This document shows, one piece after another, positions 49,230 through 60,409 of a stretch of DNA of 64,000 nucleotides. Under the pieces are notes generated by a model that was not told the DNA's origin, did not search any database, and saw only the letters and a program-made list of their open reading frames with translations. The stretch spans positions 114,544,358 to 114,608,357 of the forward strand of contig NC_088782.1 in NCBI RefSeq assembly GCF_958450345.1. The letters are read 5' to 3'. Source of the DNA: Calliphora vicina (Eukaryota > Arthropoda > Insecta > Diptera > Calliphoridae). Numbering within the stretch: position 1 is the first letter of the stretch; each line of letters begins with the position of its first letter. Made by a program: the position numbers and the translations under genes.

Positions 49230-51735
49230 TTATAAAGTTATAAAGTTATAAAGTTATAAAGTTATAAAGTTATAAAGTTATAAAGTTATAAAGTTATAAA
49301 GTTATAAAGTTATAAAGTTATAAAGTTATAAAGTTATAAAGTTATAAAGTTATAAAGTTATAAAGTTATAAAGTTATAAAGTTATAAAGTTATAAAGTTA
49401 TTAAGTTATAAAGTTATAAAGTTATAAAGTTATAAAGTTATTAAGTTATAAAGTTATAAAGTTATAAAGTTATAAAGTTATAAAGTTATAAAGTTATAAA
49501 GTTATAAAGTTATAAAGTTATAAAGTTATAAAGTTATAAAGTTATAAAGTTATAAAGTTATAAAGTTATAAAGTTATAAAGTTATAAAGTTATAAAGTTA
49601 TAAAGTTATAAAGTTATAAAGTTATAAAGTTATAAAGTTATAAAGTTATAAAGTTATAAAGTTATAAAGTTATAAAGTTATAAAGTTATAAAGTTATAAA
49701 GTTATAAAGTTATAAAGTTATAAAGTTATAAAGTTATAAAGTTATAAAGTTATAAAGTTATAAAGTTATAAAGTTATAAAGTTATAAAGTTATAAAGTTA
49801 TAAAGTTATAAAGTTATAAAGTTATAAAGTTATAAAGTTATAAAGTTATAAAGTTATAAAGTTATAAAGTTATAAAGTTATAAAGTTATAAAGTTATAAA
49901 GTTATAAAGTTATAAAGTTATAAAGTTATAAAGTTATAAAGTTATAAAGTTATAAAGTTATAAAGTTATAAAGTTATAAAGTTATAAAGTTATAAAGTTA
50001 TAAAGTTATAAAGTTATAAAGTTATTAAGTTATAAAGTTATAAAGTTATTAAGTTATAAAGTTATAAAGTTATAAAGTTATAAAGTTATAAAGTTATAAA
50101 GTTATAAAGTTATAAAGTTATAAAGTTATAAAGTTATAAAGTTATAAAGTTATAAAGTTATAAAGTTATAAAGTTATAAAGTTATAAAGTTATAAAGCTA
50201 TAAAGTTATAAAGTTATAAAGTTATAAAGTTATAAAGTTATAAAGTTATAAAGTTATAAAGTTATAAAGTTATAAAGTTATAAAGTTATAAAGTTATAAA
50301 GTTATAAAGTTATAAAGTTATAAAGTTATAAAGTTATAAAGTTATAAAGTTATAAAGTTATAAAGTTATAAAGTTATAAAGTTATAAAGTTATAAAGTTA
50401 TAAAGTTATAAAGTTATAAAGTTATAAAGTTATAAAGTTATAAAGTTATAAAGTTATAAAGTTATAAAGTTATAAAGTTATAAAGTTATAAAGTTATAAA
50501 GTTATAAAGTTATAAAGTTATAAAGTTATAAAGTTATAAAGTTATAAAGTTATAAAGTTATAAAGTTATAAAGTTATAAAGTTATAAAGTTATAAAGTTA
50601 TAAAGTTATAAAGTTATAAAGTTATAAAGTTATAAAGTTATAAAGTTATAAAGTTATAAAGTTATAAAGTTATAAAGTTATAAAGTTATAAAGTTATAAA
50701 GTTATAAAGTTATAAAGTTATAAAGTTATAAAGTTATAAAGTTATAAAGTTATAAAGTTATAAAGTTATAAAGTTATAAAGTTATAAAGTTATAAAGTTA
50801 TAAAGTTATAAAGTTATAAAGTTATAAAGTTATAAAGTTATAAAGTTATAAAGTTATAAAGTTATAAAGTTATAAAGTTATAAAGTTATAAAGTTATAAA
50901 GTTATAAAGTTATAAAGTTATAAAGTTATAAAGTTATAAAGTTATAAAGTTATAAAGTTATAAAGTTATAAAGTTATAAAGTTATAAAGTTATAAAGTTA
51001 TAAAGTTATAAAGTTATAAAGTTATAAAGTTATAAAGTTATAAAGTTATAAAGTTATAAAGTTATAAAGTTATAAAGTTATAAAGTTATAAAGTTATAAA
51101 GTTATAAAGTTATAAAGTTATAAAGTTATAAAGTTATAAAGTTATAAAGTTATAAAGTTATAAAGTTATAAAGTTATAAAGTTATAAAGTTATAAAGTTA
51201 TAAAGTTATAAAGTTATAAAGTTATAAAGTTATAAAGTTATAAAGTTATAAAGTTATAAAGTTATAAAGTTATAAAGTTATAAAGTTATAAAGTTATAAA
51301 GTTATAAAGTTATAAAGTTATAAAGTTATAAAGTTATAAAGTTATAAAGTTATAAAGTTATAAAGTTATAAAGTTATAAAGTTATAAAGTTATAAAGTTA
51401 TAAAGTTATAAAGTTATAAAGTTATAAAGTTATAAAGTTATAAAGTTATAAAGTTATAAAGTTATAAAGTTATAAAGTTATAAAGTTATAAAGTTATAAA
51501 GTTATAAAGTTATAAAGTTATAAAGTTATAAAGTTATAAAGTTATAAAGTTATAAAGTTATAAAGTTATAAAGTTATAAAGTTATAAAGTTATAAAGTTA
51601 TAAAGTTATAAAGTTATAAAGTTATAAAGTTATAAAGTTATAAAGTTATAAAGTTATAAAGTTATAAAGTTATAAAGTTATAAAGTTATAAAGTTATAAA
51701 GTTATAAAGTTATAAAGTTATAAAGTTATAAAGTT
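49230..51735 (-). repeat. 8-bp satellite array, orientation 2
   Basis: About 313 copies of GTTATAAA, the reverse complement of the unit at 46367-47497. Five variant units: GTTATTAA at 49402, 49442, 50026 and 50050, and GCTATAAA at 50198. The last 1.5 kb shows no variant at all, so it is either very recently expanded or subject to assembly uncertainty. Confidence 0.98.
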
Positions 51736-52217
51736 GATACCTTTTGTTTCAAAAATGTTTATTATTTATTTCAATTTAATTCTGATTATTGGGATTACTT
51801 CCCAATTTTCACTACATTTGTCTGTGATTTTTGGCTTTTGTTGTTTTCTAGTTGTCACTAACAGTGTTAGTAGCGGCATTAGAAGTTGTAATAGTTCTTG
51901 TTGTAGTTGTTTATATTTTTTCTGCGGGTTAAATTCTTATCATGATTTTTGTTTCGGAGATATACTGTAATACAACAGACACTCACACCTTCGTCCACAT
52001 CAAACATATTGTCCTACAGGAATCTATTATACTCCAAAATTTATACCATATGCATGAATTTTTGACTGTCCGTATATATTTATGTCTGTATATCTGGATA
52101 TGTTTGCTAAACATATTTTTGTCTATCTGTTTGTATAAGTATTTTTGTTGTTGGTGTTTGTGTCATTTCATTTATCATCAGATTTTTGTGTGGTTTTTAC
52201 GTCAGTTTTACACTCAC
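51736..52217. other. Intron 2, first part after exon B
   Basis: A T-rich stretch with the donor of exon B at its right end. Plus-strand frames at 51734-51970 and 51942-52262 are antisense to the gene and show no domain. Confidence 0.6.
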
Positions 52218-52354
52218 CTGTACAATGTCACCTTGATCATGCCCAGATGCTGTGAATGTTAAGTGACATAAAAATGGCAGTTTATTCCATTGGGGTGTTG
52301 GTACTTTAATGGAGTACGTACGACCAATGTCACCATAATAGGTGCGGTTGCAAA
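52218..52354 (-). CDS. LDLa-CUB protein gene, second coding exon (start of CUB-like domain)
   Basis: The 137-nt exon is bounded by a pyrimidine-rich acceptor ending CCCATTACAG and a donor GTGAGTGT. The single G left by the first exon joins TT to give Val, and the frame stays open for 45 more codons (beginning VCNRTYYGDIGRTYSIKV and ending GHDQGDIVQ), finishing in phase 0. The pattern of one cysteine, G-D-I-G, a W, and then a second cysteine followed by alternating hydrophobics (LCHLTFTAS) fits the N-terminal strands of a CUB domain. CUB domains bind proteins or carbohydrates outside the cell. The intact frame across a 6.6-kb intron that is full of repeats is strong evidence for a living gene. 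A 5' neighbour exon lies at 59153-58958 and a 3' neighbour at 45546-45421. Confidence 0.92.
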
Positions 52355-52355
52355 C

Positions 52356-53164
52356 TGTAATGGGAAAAAGAAAGAAAACAGAATAAATAAAAGAGTAAGA
52401 AAAAATGTCATAAGAATTGGAGAAAAAACTATGAAATATTGATAGAAGGACCTTTTAGAAAATTGAAGTTTCTTTTGCTGCATATTTTAAGGAGTTTATT
52501 GTAAATTTAAGGGGAGAATAGTTACTAGTATTAGGCGAATTTGTAAAATTGTTAGTTTGTAATAGAATTTTATGTTATTTAAAAATGGATTTTTTAAGAC
52601 ATTTCATAATGAATTCATTATATTGTTATGTCCTTTAAAATATGAATGAAAAACCATTCCTCAACCATGTTAACAATAATAATTCCCTGCATCCATCTCT
52701 CTGTTAAGATCACTGTTTCCTTTTTCGTATCAACCTTCTGCAAACACTTTCCTTTTTCTCACTACCCCACTCAATACAAAATTGTACTTTTCTTTTAATG
52801 TCATTTACATTTTAAATTATTTTGTTTTTGTACTTAATTAAATTTCCTGGAAACGAAAAAATTTAAACAAACTTATTAAAAAGGACGTCGTATAAAAAAA
52901 AAAGTTTGTTTATCGGTTGGAAAAAAAATTGAGATGAAAAAAGGAAAAGTTGAAGGAAATATTTCCGTTGTTTACCTCTGGCACAGAAAACTTAACCATG
53001 CATGAGTTGTTGGCGTAACTTGAATTTTTTCTCTCGTTTAATAAAAAAACAACATGAAATTTTAATAATTTCAATTAAAATAACGAAGTATTTGTTAACA
53101 AAAAAAAAGCACTAAGTGAATGTGGTTTAATAACTCAGCTTTAAGAAGGTCTTACAGAAAGGAA
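52356..53164. other. Intron 1, last part before exon B
   Basis: The pyrimidine tract for exon B lies at about 52357-52380 (minus strand). Otherwise AT-rich with nothing recognised. Confidence 0.6.
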
Positions 53165-53169
53165 AATAG

Positions 53170-54455
53170 GACTGAAAGTCTTAGTTTAGCTTCAATCGTG
53201 GGTCTTTATATAGTCTTTGTTTAGCATCAATCGTGGGTCTTAATGTATTCATGGTTTAGCTTCAATCGTAGGTCTTTATTGGTATAGCTTCAGTCGTGGG
53301 TCTTTATATAGTCCAGACTTAGCTTTAATCGTGGGTCTTTATATAGCCCAGATTTAGCTTCAATCATGGGTCTTTATATAGTCTTGATTCAGCTTCAATC
53401 GTGGGTCTTTATATAGTCTTGGTTTAGCTTCAATCATGGGCCTTTATATACTCTTGATTTAGCTTTAGTCGTGGGTCTTTATATAGCCAAGATTTAGCTT
53501 CAATCATGGGTCTTTGTATAGTGCAGATTTTGCTCCAATTGTGGGGGTTTATATAGTCCAGATTTAGCTTCAATCGCGGGTCTTTGTATAGTTCAGATTT
53601 TGCTTCAATCGTGGGTCTTTATATAGCCCAGATTTAGCTTCAATCGTGGGTCTTTATATAGTCCAGATTTAGCTTTAATCATGGGTCCAGATTTCAGCTT
53701 CAATCGTTGGTCTTTATATAGTCCAGATTTAGCTTTAATCGTGGATCTTTATATAGTCCAGATTTAGCTTCAAACGTGGGTCTTTATATAGTCCAGATTT
53801 AGCTTCAAGCGTGGGTCTTTATATAGTCCAGATTTAGCTTCAATCATGGGTCTTTATATAGTCTTGATTTAGCTTCAATCGTGGGTCTTTATATAGTCCA
53901 GATTTAGATTTAATCATGGGTCTTTCTATAGTCTTGATTTAGCTTCAATCATGGGTCTTTGTATAGTCCAGATTTTGCTTAAATCGTGGGTCTTTATATA
54001 GTCCAGATTTAGCTTCAATCATGGATCTTTATATAGTTTTGATTTAGCTTCAATCGTGGGTCTTTATATAGTCCAGATTTAGCTTTAATCGTGGGTCTTT
54101 ATAGTCTTGATTTAGCTTCAATCGTGGGTCTTTATATAGTCCAGATTTAGCTTTAATCATGGGTCTTTATATAGTCTTGATTTAGCTTCAATCATGGGTC
54201 TTTGTATAGTCCAGATTTTGCTTAAATCGTGGGTCTTTATATAGTCCAGATTTAGCTTCAATCATGGGTCTTTATATAGTCCAGATTTAGCTTCAATCGT
54301 GGGTCCTTATATAGTTCAGATTTAGCTTCAATCATGGGGCTTTATATAGTCCAGATTTAGCTTCAATCATGGGGCTTTATATAGTCCAGATTTAGCTTCA
54401 ATCGTGGGTGTTTATATAGTGTTGGTTTAGCGTCAATCGAGGGTCTTTACAGAGC
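53170..54455 (+). repeat. 35-bp minisatellite array 3
   Basis: About 36 units of the 35-bp family, mostly with TAGTCCAGATTTAGCTTCAA and TCGTGGGTCTTTATA. Here the subtype CCAGA replaces CTTAG/CTTGC of arrays 1 and 2, so each array has its own homogenised subtype. It lies in intron 1, 0.8 kb from exon B. Confidence 0.96.
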
Positions 54456-56106
54456 CTATAGAAGTGATTAAATTCATAGCCTTTTGCAAAAATCCAAAGT
54501 GTTGTCCTTTACAATTGAAGGATGTCATTTAAAACAATTCGCCCTTCTATGATTTTAGTAACCGGCCCTTTTAAATGTTTACACATGCGTTTATTTTATA
54601 AAGCAGCTCAATTTGCATAAATTACTTGAATAAATAATAAGCAAAACAAAAACAAGTTAAAATACAAACAGAAATAGAAACAAAAAAACAGAATTATTTA
54701 AATAACTAAATAAAAAGTAAGAATTGTATATAACTGTAACGAAATAAAGACATAAGTATCCTTTTTTTGAAAGGACGTTACAGCTAGAAAATATATAAAC
54801 ATGGCAAATTAAATTCATCACTCATCACTCCCGCAACAGTAAGAAATACAAAAATAATATACAACGTAAAACGAAACGAAAAATTAAACAAATGTAATCA
54901 AAGTCAACATAGCAAGAGAAATTCAAGTCTCTTCAAACCAAATAAACTAAAAAAAAGGAACAAAAATCAAGAGAAGAAATGCCAGCCATATTGAAGGCTA
55001 CACGGTGAAGTTAACAACATCAAATTTAGTGCTGTCATTTTTAAAGGCAACAGCAACTGACAAGAATGAAATACTTACTTGGGCTAAACAACAAAATCTA
55101 CAACAAAAAGACATACACAGACGAGTTGGCAGGCAAACAAACAAACACACAGAAAGACTAACTGACTGACAAATATAAAAATATATGAACAAACGTTTCT
55201 ATTTACATTGCTCGGGCTTAAATTAGAAACGGCAACATTCAGACACACACACACACACACCCATATATACAAATTTCATTTCCTTTTGCAGCCTTCAATC
55301 TTGTCTGCAAGCATTTTGAAAATGAAATTGTTCAAATGTGAAAAATAACGAGAAACAAAAAAGGCAACAAAAAATACTATACAAAACAAATTTTCAAATA
55401 TGACGGTGTTTTAGAAAATAAAAGTTTTCCCTTGTTATTTTTTTTTTTTTTTTGGGAAAATTTTTGTATAGAAAACATTTACACAGCTAGAGAAGAAAAT
55501 AGCTGAAATTTTGTTTAAACAAATATTAACACAAATAATTTGCATTAATTAACAAAACAAAAGATCAAGTCATGGTAGAGAATTCAAAATAAAAGTTTGC
55601 TTTAAAATGAGTAAAATGGAAGGAAATATTTCACGGCAAAAGTTTTCATTACTTATTATATGGTAAACATTTGAATATGTATAAAGACTTTCAATACTTA
55701 TAGATTGACATTAATTCGAATAAACAGAAATTATTGCAGTTTAGAAATTTCACCACAGGAAATAGGGAAAATTCACATATTTTTCCCTCATTCTATTGAT
55801 GAATCCCTTATTAAATTAAATAATTCCACCAAATAATCATTTTTGGCTATTATAAAATCTAATTGGAATTAAAAATATTAAGTTTTGGGAATAAGTTTTT
55901 CAAAAAAAACAAAAACATAAGATATTATGAAAAACTGATAATTTTCTGAGAAATTCACATTTGAATTGGTATGGTAAAAATAGTTTTTGATGCTCTTTGA
56001 AAATTAATAATAAATTTTCCCAAAATTATGGGCTATTATGGGAATTTTCAATTAAAATTGAAAATTAAAAAAAAAATAGTTCTTGATGCTCCATAAACCA
56101 TAATTT
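54456..56106. other. Noncoding stretch
   Basis: AT-rich. It holds a (CA)n microsatellite at 55240-55261, a run of AAACAAAC-type text, and a poly-T run at 55438-55454. No gene was recognised. Confidence 0.6.
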
Positions 56107-56107
56107 A

Positions 56108-56660
56108 AACAAGTAAGAGAGCCATATTCGGCTGTGCCGAATCTTATATACCCTTCACAAAATTTTACTTCAAAATACAAAAATTTTTAGGTAAACAAAA
56201 TTTGTTTTGTTTTTAGTTTTTTTTTTCATTTTTTGGAAACAATTTTCCAATTGTTATTTAAATTTTAAAATTTTTTTTTTTAAATTTAAATTTTTTTTTT
56301 ATTTAAATTTTAAAAAAAAAATTTTGGATTTTTAATTTTTTTTTGTGAAATAAAAATTCGGGTTAAAAAATATTTTTCCCGATTTTGACCCATTGTAGGT
56401 GCATGGTCTTATCTATGTCGTTGCAAATGTCTTTGAAATAAAGGGTCAAAAATCGATTCTGTCAACGATTTGTCTGTCAGAATTATTGAAGATTTGGATC
56501 CCGAAGATATCTGGGGTCTTCTGAAAATTGATTTCAACAGACAGACAGACGGACAGACAGACAGACATGGCTTAATCGACTCCGCTATCTACAAGGATCA
56601 TCTAATGATAGATATTTCAAAGTCCATTGCAACGACTTATATAAGGCTATATTTTCATTG
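56108..56660 (+). mobile_element. DINE-1-like element, family 3, copy a
   Basis: Tip AACAAGTAAGAGAGCCATATTCGGCTGTGCCGAAT (hairpin ATTCGGC/GCCGAAT), the TACCCTTCAC motif, an AT-only stretch, GACCCATTGTAGG, GAATTATTGAAGATTTG, and the microsatellite core ACAGACAGACAGACGGACAGAC next to GGCTTAATCGACTCCGC. No coding capacity. Confidence 0.72.
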
Positions 56661-56884
56661 AGAAAAAAAATTTTAAAAATTAAAAAAAAAAATTGGAAAA
56701 AACTTTTTTTAAAAACATTAAATAACAATTTGGAAAAAAAATGTATTTTAAAAAATTAAAAACAAAATTGGAAAAAGCTTTTTTTTAAAAAAATAATTTT
56801 AAAAAAAGTAATTTAATTTTGTTTAAATAAAAATATTTAAATATTTTAAACATATTTAAAAAAAAAATATTTTTAAGTATAATT

Positions 56885-57552
56885 TGGTGAAGGGTATATA
56901 ACATTCGGCACAGCCTAATATAGCTCTCTCCTTATAGATAGCGGAGTCGATTAAGCCATGTCCGTCTATCTGTCTGTAGAAATCAATTTTCTGAAGACCC
57001 TTGATATCTTCGGGATGCAAATCTTCAATAATTCTGTCAGACATGCTTTCGAGAAGTTTGCTATTTAAAATCAGCAAAAATCGGTCCACAAATGGCTGAG
57101 ATATGAGGAAAAAACCAGGACAACCTCGATTTTTTACCTACATACATATGTATATCTGGATTACTAAGTCATTAATATATACAATATGGATATCTGATGA
57201 TAGATATTTCAAAGACCTTTGCGACGACGTACATAAGACCATAGTAAGTTGGACCTACAATGGGTCAAAATCGAAAAAAATATTTTTTAACCCGAATTTT
57301 TTTTAACCAAAAAAAAATAAAATTTGAAAAATAAAATTTTTTTTTTTAAATTAAAAAAAACAATTTTAAATTTAAAAACAAAAAATTTAAAAAAAAATAA
57401 TTCGAAAAATTTTTTTCCCAAAAAATTAAAAAAACTGCAACAAAAAAATTATTTTGTTCATCTAAAATATTTCAAATTTTTATTTTGAAGTATAATTTGG
57501 TGAAGGGTAAATAACATTCGGCACAGCCGAATATAGCTCTCTTACTTGTTTT
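56885..57552 (-). mobile_element. DINE-1-like element, family 3, copy b, inverted to copy a
   Basis: Minus-strand copy with the same blocks in the same order as copy a. It has hairpin tips at both of its ends (56905-56930 and 57505-57545). It is shorter in the AT-only part. Confidence 0.72.
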
Positions 57553-57712
57553 TATTTCTGTTCTGCACTTTTATACAAAAAATATATTCAATTTCGTAAT
57601 CATGTGTCGTATTGTTGATATTATTAATTTTTATAATTAAATATTACGTATCCGCCACCAAAATTTTTATGAAGAAAATCTATTAATAGAATTGTTCATA
57701 TGTCACTGGCTA

Positions 57713-57846
57713 CATATACATATATATTCCAGCAGACGCTCATCTTTTGAGGCCAAGAACGAATCAAGCCAATATCGGATACTGTGTCCCGAAGTGAAGC
57801 GTATCCCAGAGAGAGCGTTCTGTCTCTTGTCATGTCAAAGTCATTT
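57713..57846 (-). pseudogene. mariner fragment, copy 3
   Basis: On the minus strand this reads QNALSGIRFTSGHSIRYWLDSFLASKDE, the C-terminal part of the same mariner family as copies 1 and 2. It is only about 130 bp and ends abruptly at 57846. Confidence 0.82.
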
Positions 57847-58159
57847 AAGGTATATTGTGAGAAAAGTAAAGAAGTCTTTAACTCTCGCTTTAAAATCGAT
57901 GTCATGTTCAAGCGAAAAAACTTACAAACTTTCTCAAAGTCCAACTAATCTGAGAGATTTTGATTCATATGAGATAGTGCATCGTCTGAGTGTAGTAGAG
58001 ACTTTTAGCTGACGGTAAATCAGCATATGAAGGTCTATTCCAATGGTTATTTTTCTATCTTTCTTTTCCTTGTAAAGACCTTGTCTGCAGATACACCCAT
58101 AGTGTATTGCAGGAACACAAACTCCATTACATTCAATAAATTTAACCATTTGATGCGGT

Positions 58160-58560
58160 TTACACGTTGATGGCATCATCGGAGCTTCTTTCTTCAAAAA
58201 TAAGACAGGAGCTCTTTTTACGCTCAATGGAGGTCGTTACCGCACCATGATCAACGATGTTTTGTTTGAAAATATGAATGAGATTGATCCGGGCGAGATG
58301 TGATTTCAATAGGTTTCAACAAGTGCCATGCGGCACATCGATTTATTGAAATAAAAATTTGGCGATAACTTGTGAGAACTGGTCCTGTCAATAGGCCTCA
58401 AAGATCGTGCAATTTGACATATCTCGATTATTTCCTGTTGGGTAACTTGAAGTCACCGGTTTATGTTAACAAACCAGCAACAATTGATGCCTTGGAGGCA
58501 AACATTGTCTGTAATATACTGCCAGCATTTAGTAGTTCTTATAAAGTATATTGATCTGTT
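58160..58560 (+). pseudogene. Tc1/mariner-superfamily transposase relic
   Basis: One frame reads DGIIGASFFKNKTG..NGGRYRTMINDVLFENM..DPGEM (58169-58300), then a stop where family members have WFQQDG. After a frameshift it continues VNRPQRSCNLTYLDYFLLGNLKS and YVNKPATIDALEANI (58387-58515). PPRSCDLTPLDYF..WG is the usual form of that motif, so the third catalytic position region has changed (Asn-Leu-Thr-Tyr-Leu-Asp). Only the C-terminal half is present. It differs from the mariner copies nearby. Confidence 0.85.
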
Positions 58561-58957
58561 AATAAAATGTCTTTATCTAGATTTTACTAGTTTCAAAGAT
58601 TCTTGCAGATTAATAAATAAAACTTTTTATGACATTAAATTTTCAAAAAACTTTTCATTGTTTAGGTTCTCTTCATAATCCACTGTCATTACCCACCAGT
58701 TGAAATATAATATGTTTCCAATTTCCAATTTCTGACAAAAAAAATTCTTCCGCCAACTTGAAATTTTCCGCCACTTTATTAAAAAATTTAAGAAACTTCA
58801 ATGGCAAACTAGCAACAAATTTTGATTTCATTTTGTCAACATCAACTTGATGTTACTTACTACCTCATTCCACTATTTTCCACTCATTATTTTATTATAT
58901 TTCTTAAGATTTTATTTCTACAATAAGTCACACAATTCAGCCTTATGATAAACTTAC
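58561..58957. other. Intron 1, first part after exon A
   Basis: AT-rich with nothing recognised before the GTAAGT donor at 58957. Confidence 0.6.
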
Positions 58958-59153
58958 CCGTGCAATGTCTGGGCTCATCACTGCCATCTTCGCAGTCCGC
59001 CTTGCCATCACAATATTTATCCAATGGTATACAAATACTTGTGCTTCCTTTGCACGGATATTCCGAAACTCTACAGGCGATTACAATTGTAATTGTGAGT
59101 TGCACAAAGAGAAGCCAGCAACAGCAGAAAATCCATTTGCTCGTTAGGTACAT
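58958..59153 (-). CDS. LDLa-CUB protein gene, first coding exon (signal peptide + LDLa)
   Basis: This exon encodes 65 codons plus one base. Residues 1-26 form a hydrophobic signal peptide (WIFCCCWLLFVQLTITIVIA). Residues 27-64 form a complete LDL-receptor class A module with six cysteines at 27, 34, 41, 48, 54 and 64 and the calcium-binding DCEDGSDE box. The donor follows at 58957 and reads GTAAGTTT after CACGG, leaving phase 1. Immediately upstream of the ATG on the minus strand is a long pyrimidine tract ending in AG, so a 5' UTR intron probably ends right at the start codon. LDLa modules bind calcium and mediate extracellular protein contacts. The protein is inferred to enter the secretory pathway. 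The domain order LDLa then CUB recalls conserved arthropod LDLa-CUB proteins (Drosophila CG32432 or Culd are candidates), but the ortholog cannot be fixed from this window. Confidence 0.93.
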
Positions 59154-60040
59154 CTAAAAAAAAGAAAGAAAAGAAAACAAAAAATGTTACAATAACTGAA
59201 ATATTTTCTTTTTCGCCAAGAAAAAGAGGTGATATGGAGATATGGATTATCTTAAACTAACAAAAGAGAATATTCAAAATACAACGAAAATCTTCATACA
59301 AAGGACTTTGTTGAATTTATTCTTAAAATTTTCTTCAACGACTATAATAAAAATGATAAATTCGTATTGTATTTTGGTGGTCTTGGGCTGATGCTTCTGT
59401 ATTGTTGATTTGCCCGGCTTTCATACAAATTTTAAATATTTTTTATGACAACGTAAGAAATAATTTCGTTTTATTTTATTTTTTGGTGTGCTATAAAATT
59501 TAAGTAAGCAAGAGTAATTTATTTTAAATGTTTAAAATTTTTATTATAACTTTCATTACATTTTGTGGCTATATAAAGACTTAAAGTGTGGGCCAAATAG
59601 ACGGTCATAGAAACAAAATGACCGTGACATAAACCGGCAATAAAAGATGGAAAGAAAGAATACAAATATCAGGCAGATAAAGTAAATATCAACAATTTTG
59701 CCAGAATATTGAACAGTGTAACAGATAATCAAGTAAACAAATGCTTTAACTCAGCTTTTAATACTTTTGTAAGAGGAAAGGAGAGTGCTATGTGAGCTCT
59801 TCAGTTTGATTTTGACGCTGAAGCTCTGCTTTAAAAAAGACACTATTTTCATATGTTGAAATCCCACTTGGAAACAGTTTTATGTTTTAATCAATGACTT
59901 AAATTTTTCGCTTACAATTAGTCGATTATTTCATTACTTTATAGCTTCTCAGAAGTGCATTTATCATAGTACTTTATTCTATGCTTCGAAAAATGCAATG
60001 TTTCTGAGTACTTGGAACTAATTTGTGCAAAATTTTATCA
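59154..60040. other. Region upstream of the first coding exon
   Basis: The pyrimidine tract and AG at 59154-59190 (minus strand) mark a likely 3' splice site of a 5' UTR intron. No promoter or upstream exon could be identified. Confidence 0.55.
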
Positions 60041-60049
60041 GTTTTGCCG

Positions 60050-60165
60050 CATAACCAACATATTTATGACTGTATTCAGGGGGGATATTTGTATGAGGGC
60101 TAGCTGAAATCATGAACCGCTAATGCCGATTTTCAATATCAAATTTTTTTGGTTATTAACGCAAA
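60050..60165 (-). mobile_element. DINE-1-like relic, family 1 fragment
   Basis: Weak but ordered matches: GTATGAGGGCTAGCTGAAATCATG..CCG and CCGATTTTCAATATCAAA resemble parts of the family 1 copies. Orientation is uncertain. Confidence 0.4.
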
Positions 60166-60409
60166 CTTGGAATAAAATCCTTTAACTTTTTGAACATTTT
60201 TTGGTAAATAAGAAATGCTCCGACTATTCTCAACACGCTGAAAGACTAATGAGCCACTTAAGATGAGTATTAAGTTACACATCACAACCAACTACGACTT
60301 CAGTTTATGGGCTATTCTGTTTTATTGTAAAAAGGCTCATATGCTATATTTTCCAAACAGGAGCTGCTACAAAAATTTGTATTACTGATTTGAAATTGTC
60401 TACGTCACC

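Larger units (their letters stand above)
45547..52217 (-). other. Intron 2 of the LDLa-CUB gene
   Basis: It is bounded by the GTGAGT donor at 52217 and the TTGCAG acceptor at 45547. It is phase 0. Over 60 percent of it is tandem repeat: the hairpin-bearing 35-bp array and both inverted 8-bp arrays. The right 8-bp array ends 482 bp from exon B and the left one starts about 820 bp from exon C. Confidence 0.85.
52355..58957 (-). other. Intron 1 of the LDLa-CUB gene
   Basis: It is bounded by the GTAAGT donor at 58957 and the TTACAG acceptor at 52355. It contains the third 35-bp minisatellite array, two DINE-1-like elements in inverted orientation, a mariner fragment and a Tc1-like transposase relic. 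It is phase 1. Confidence 0.85.

Noticed and set aside
49230..51735. Telomere-type repeat
   Set aside because: The unit GTTATAAA is not a known telomeric sequence, flies use retrotransposon telomeres, and the array is intronic.
57696..57944. 82-codon minus-strand ORF as a gene
   Set aside because: Its mariner-derived half is out of the transposase frame. The true homologous frame is a broken mariner C-terminus.
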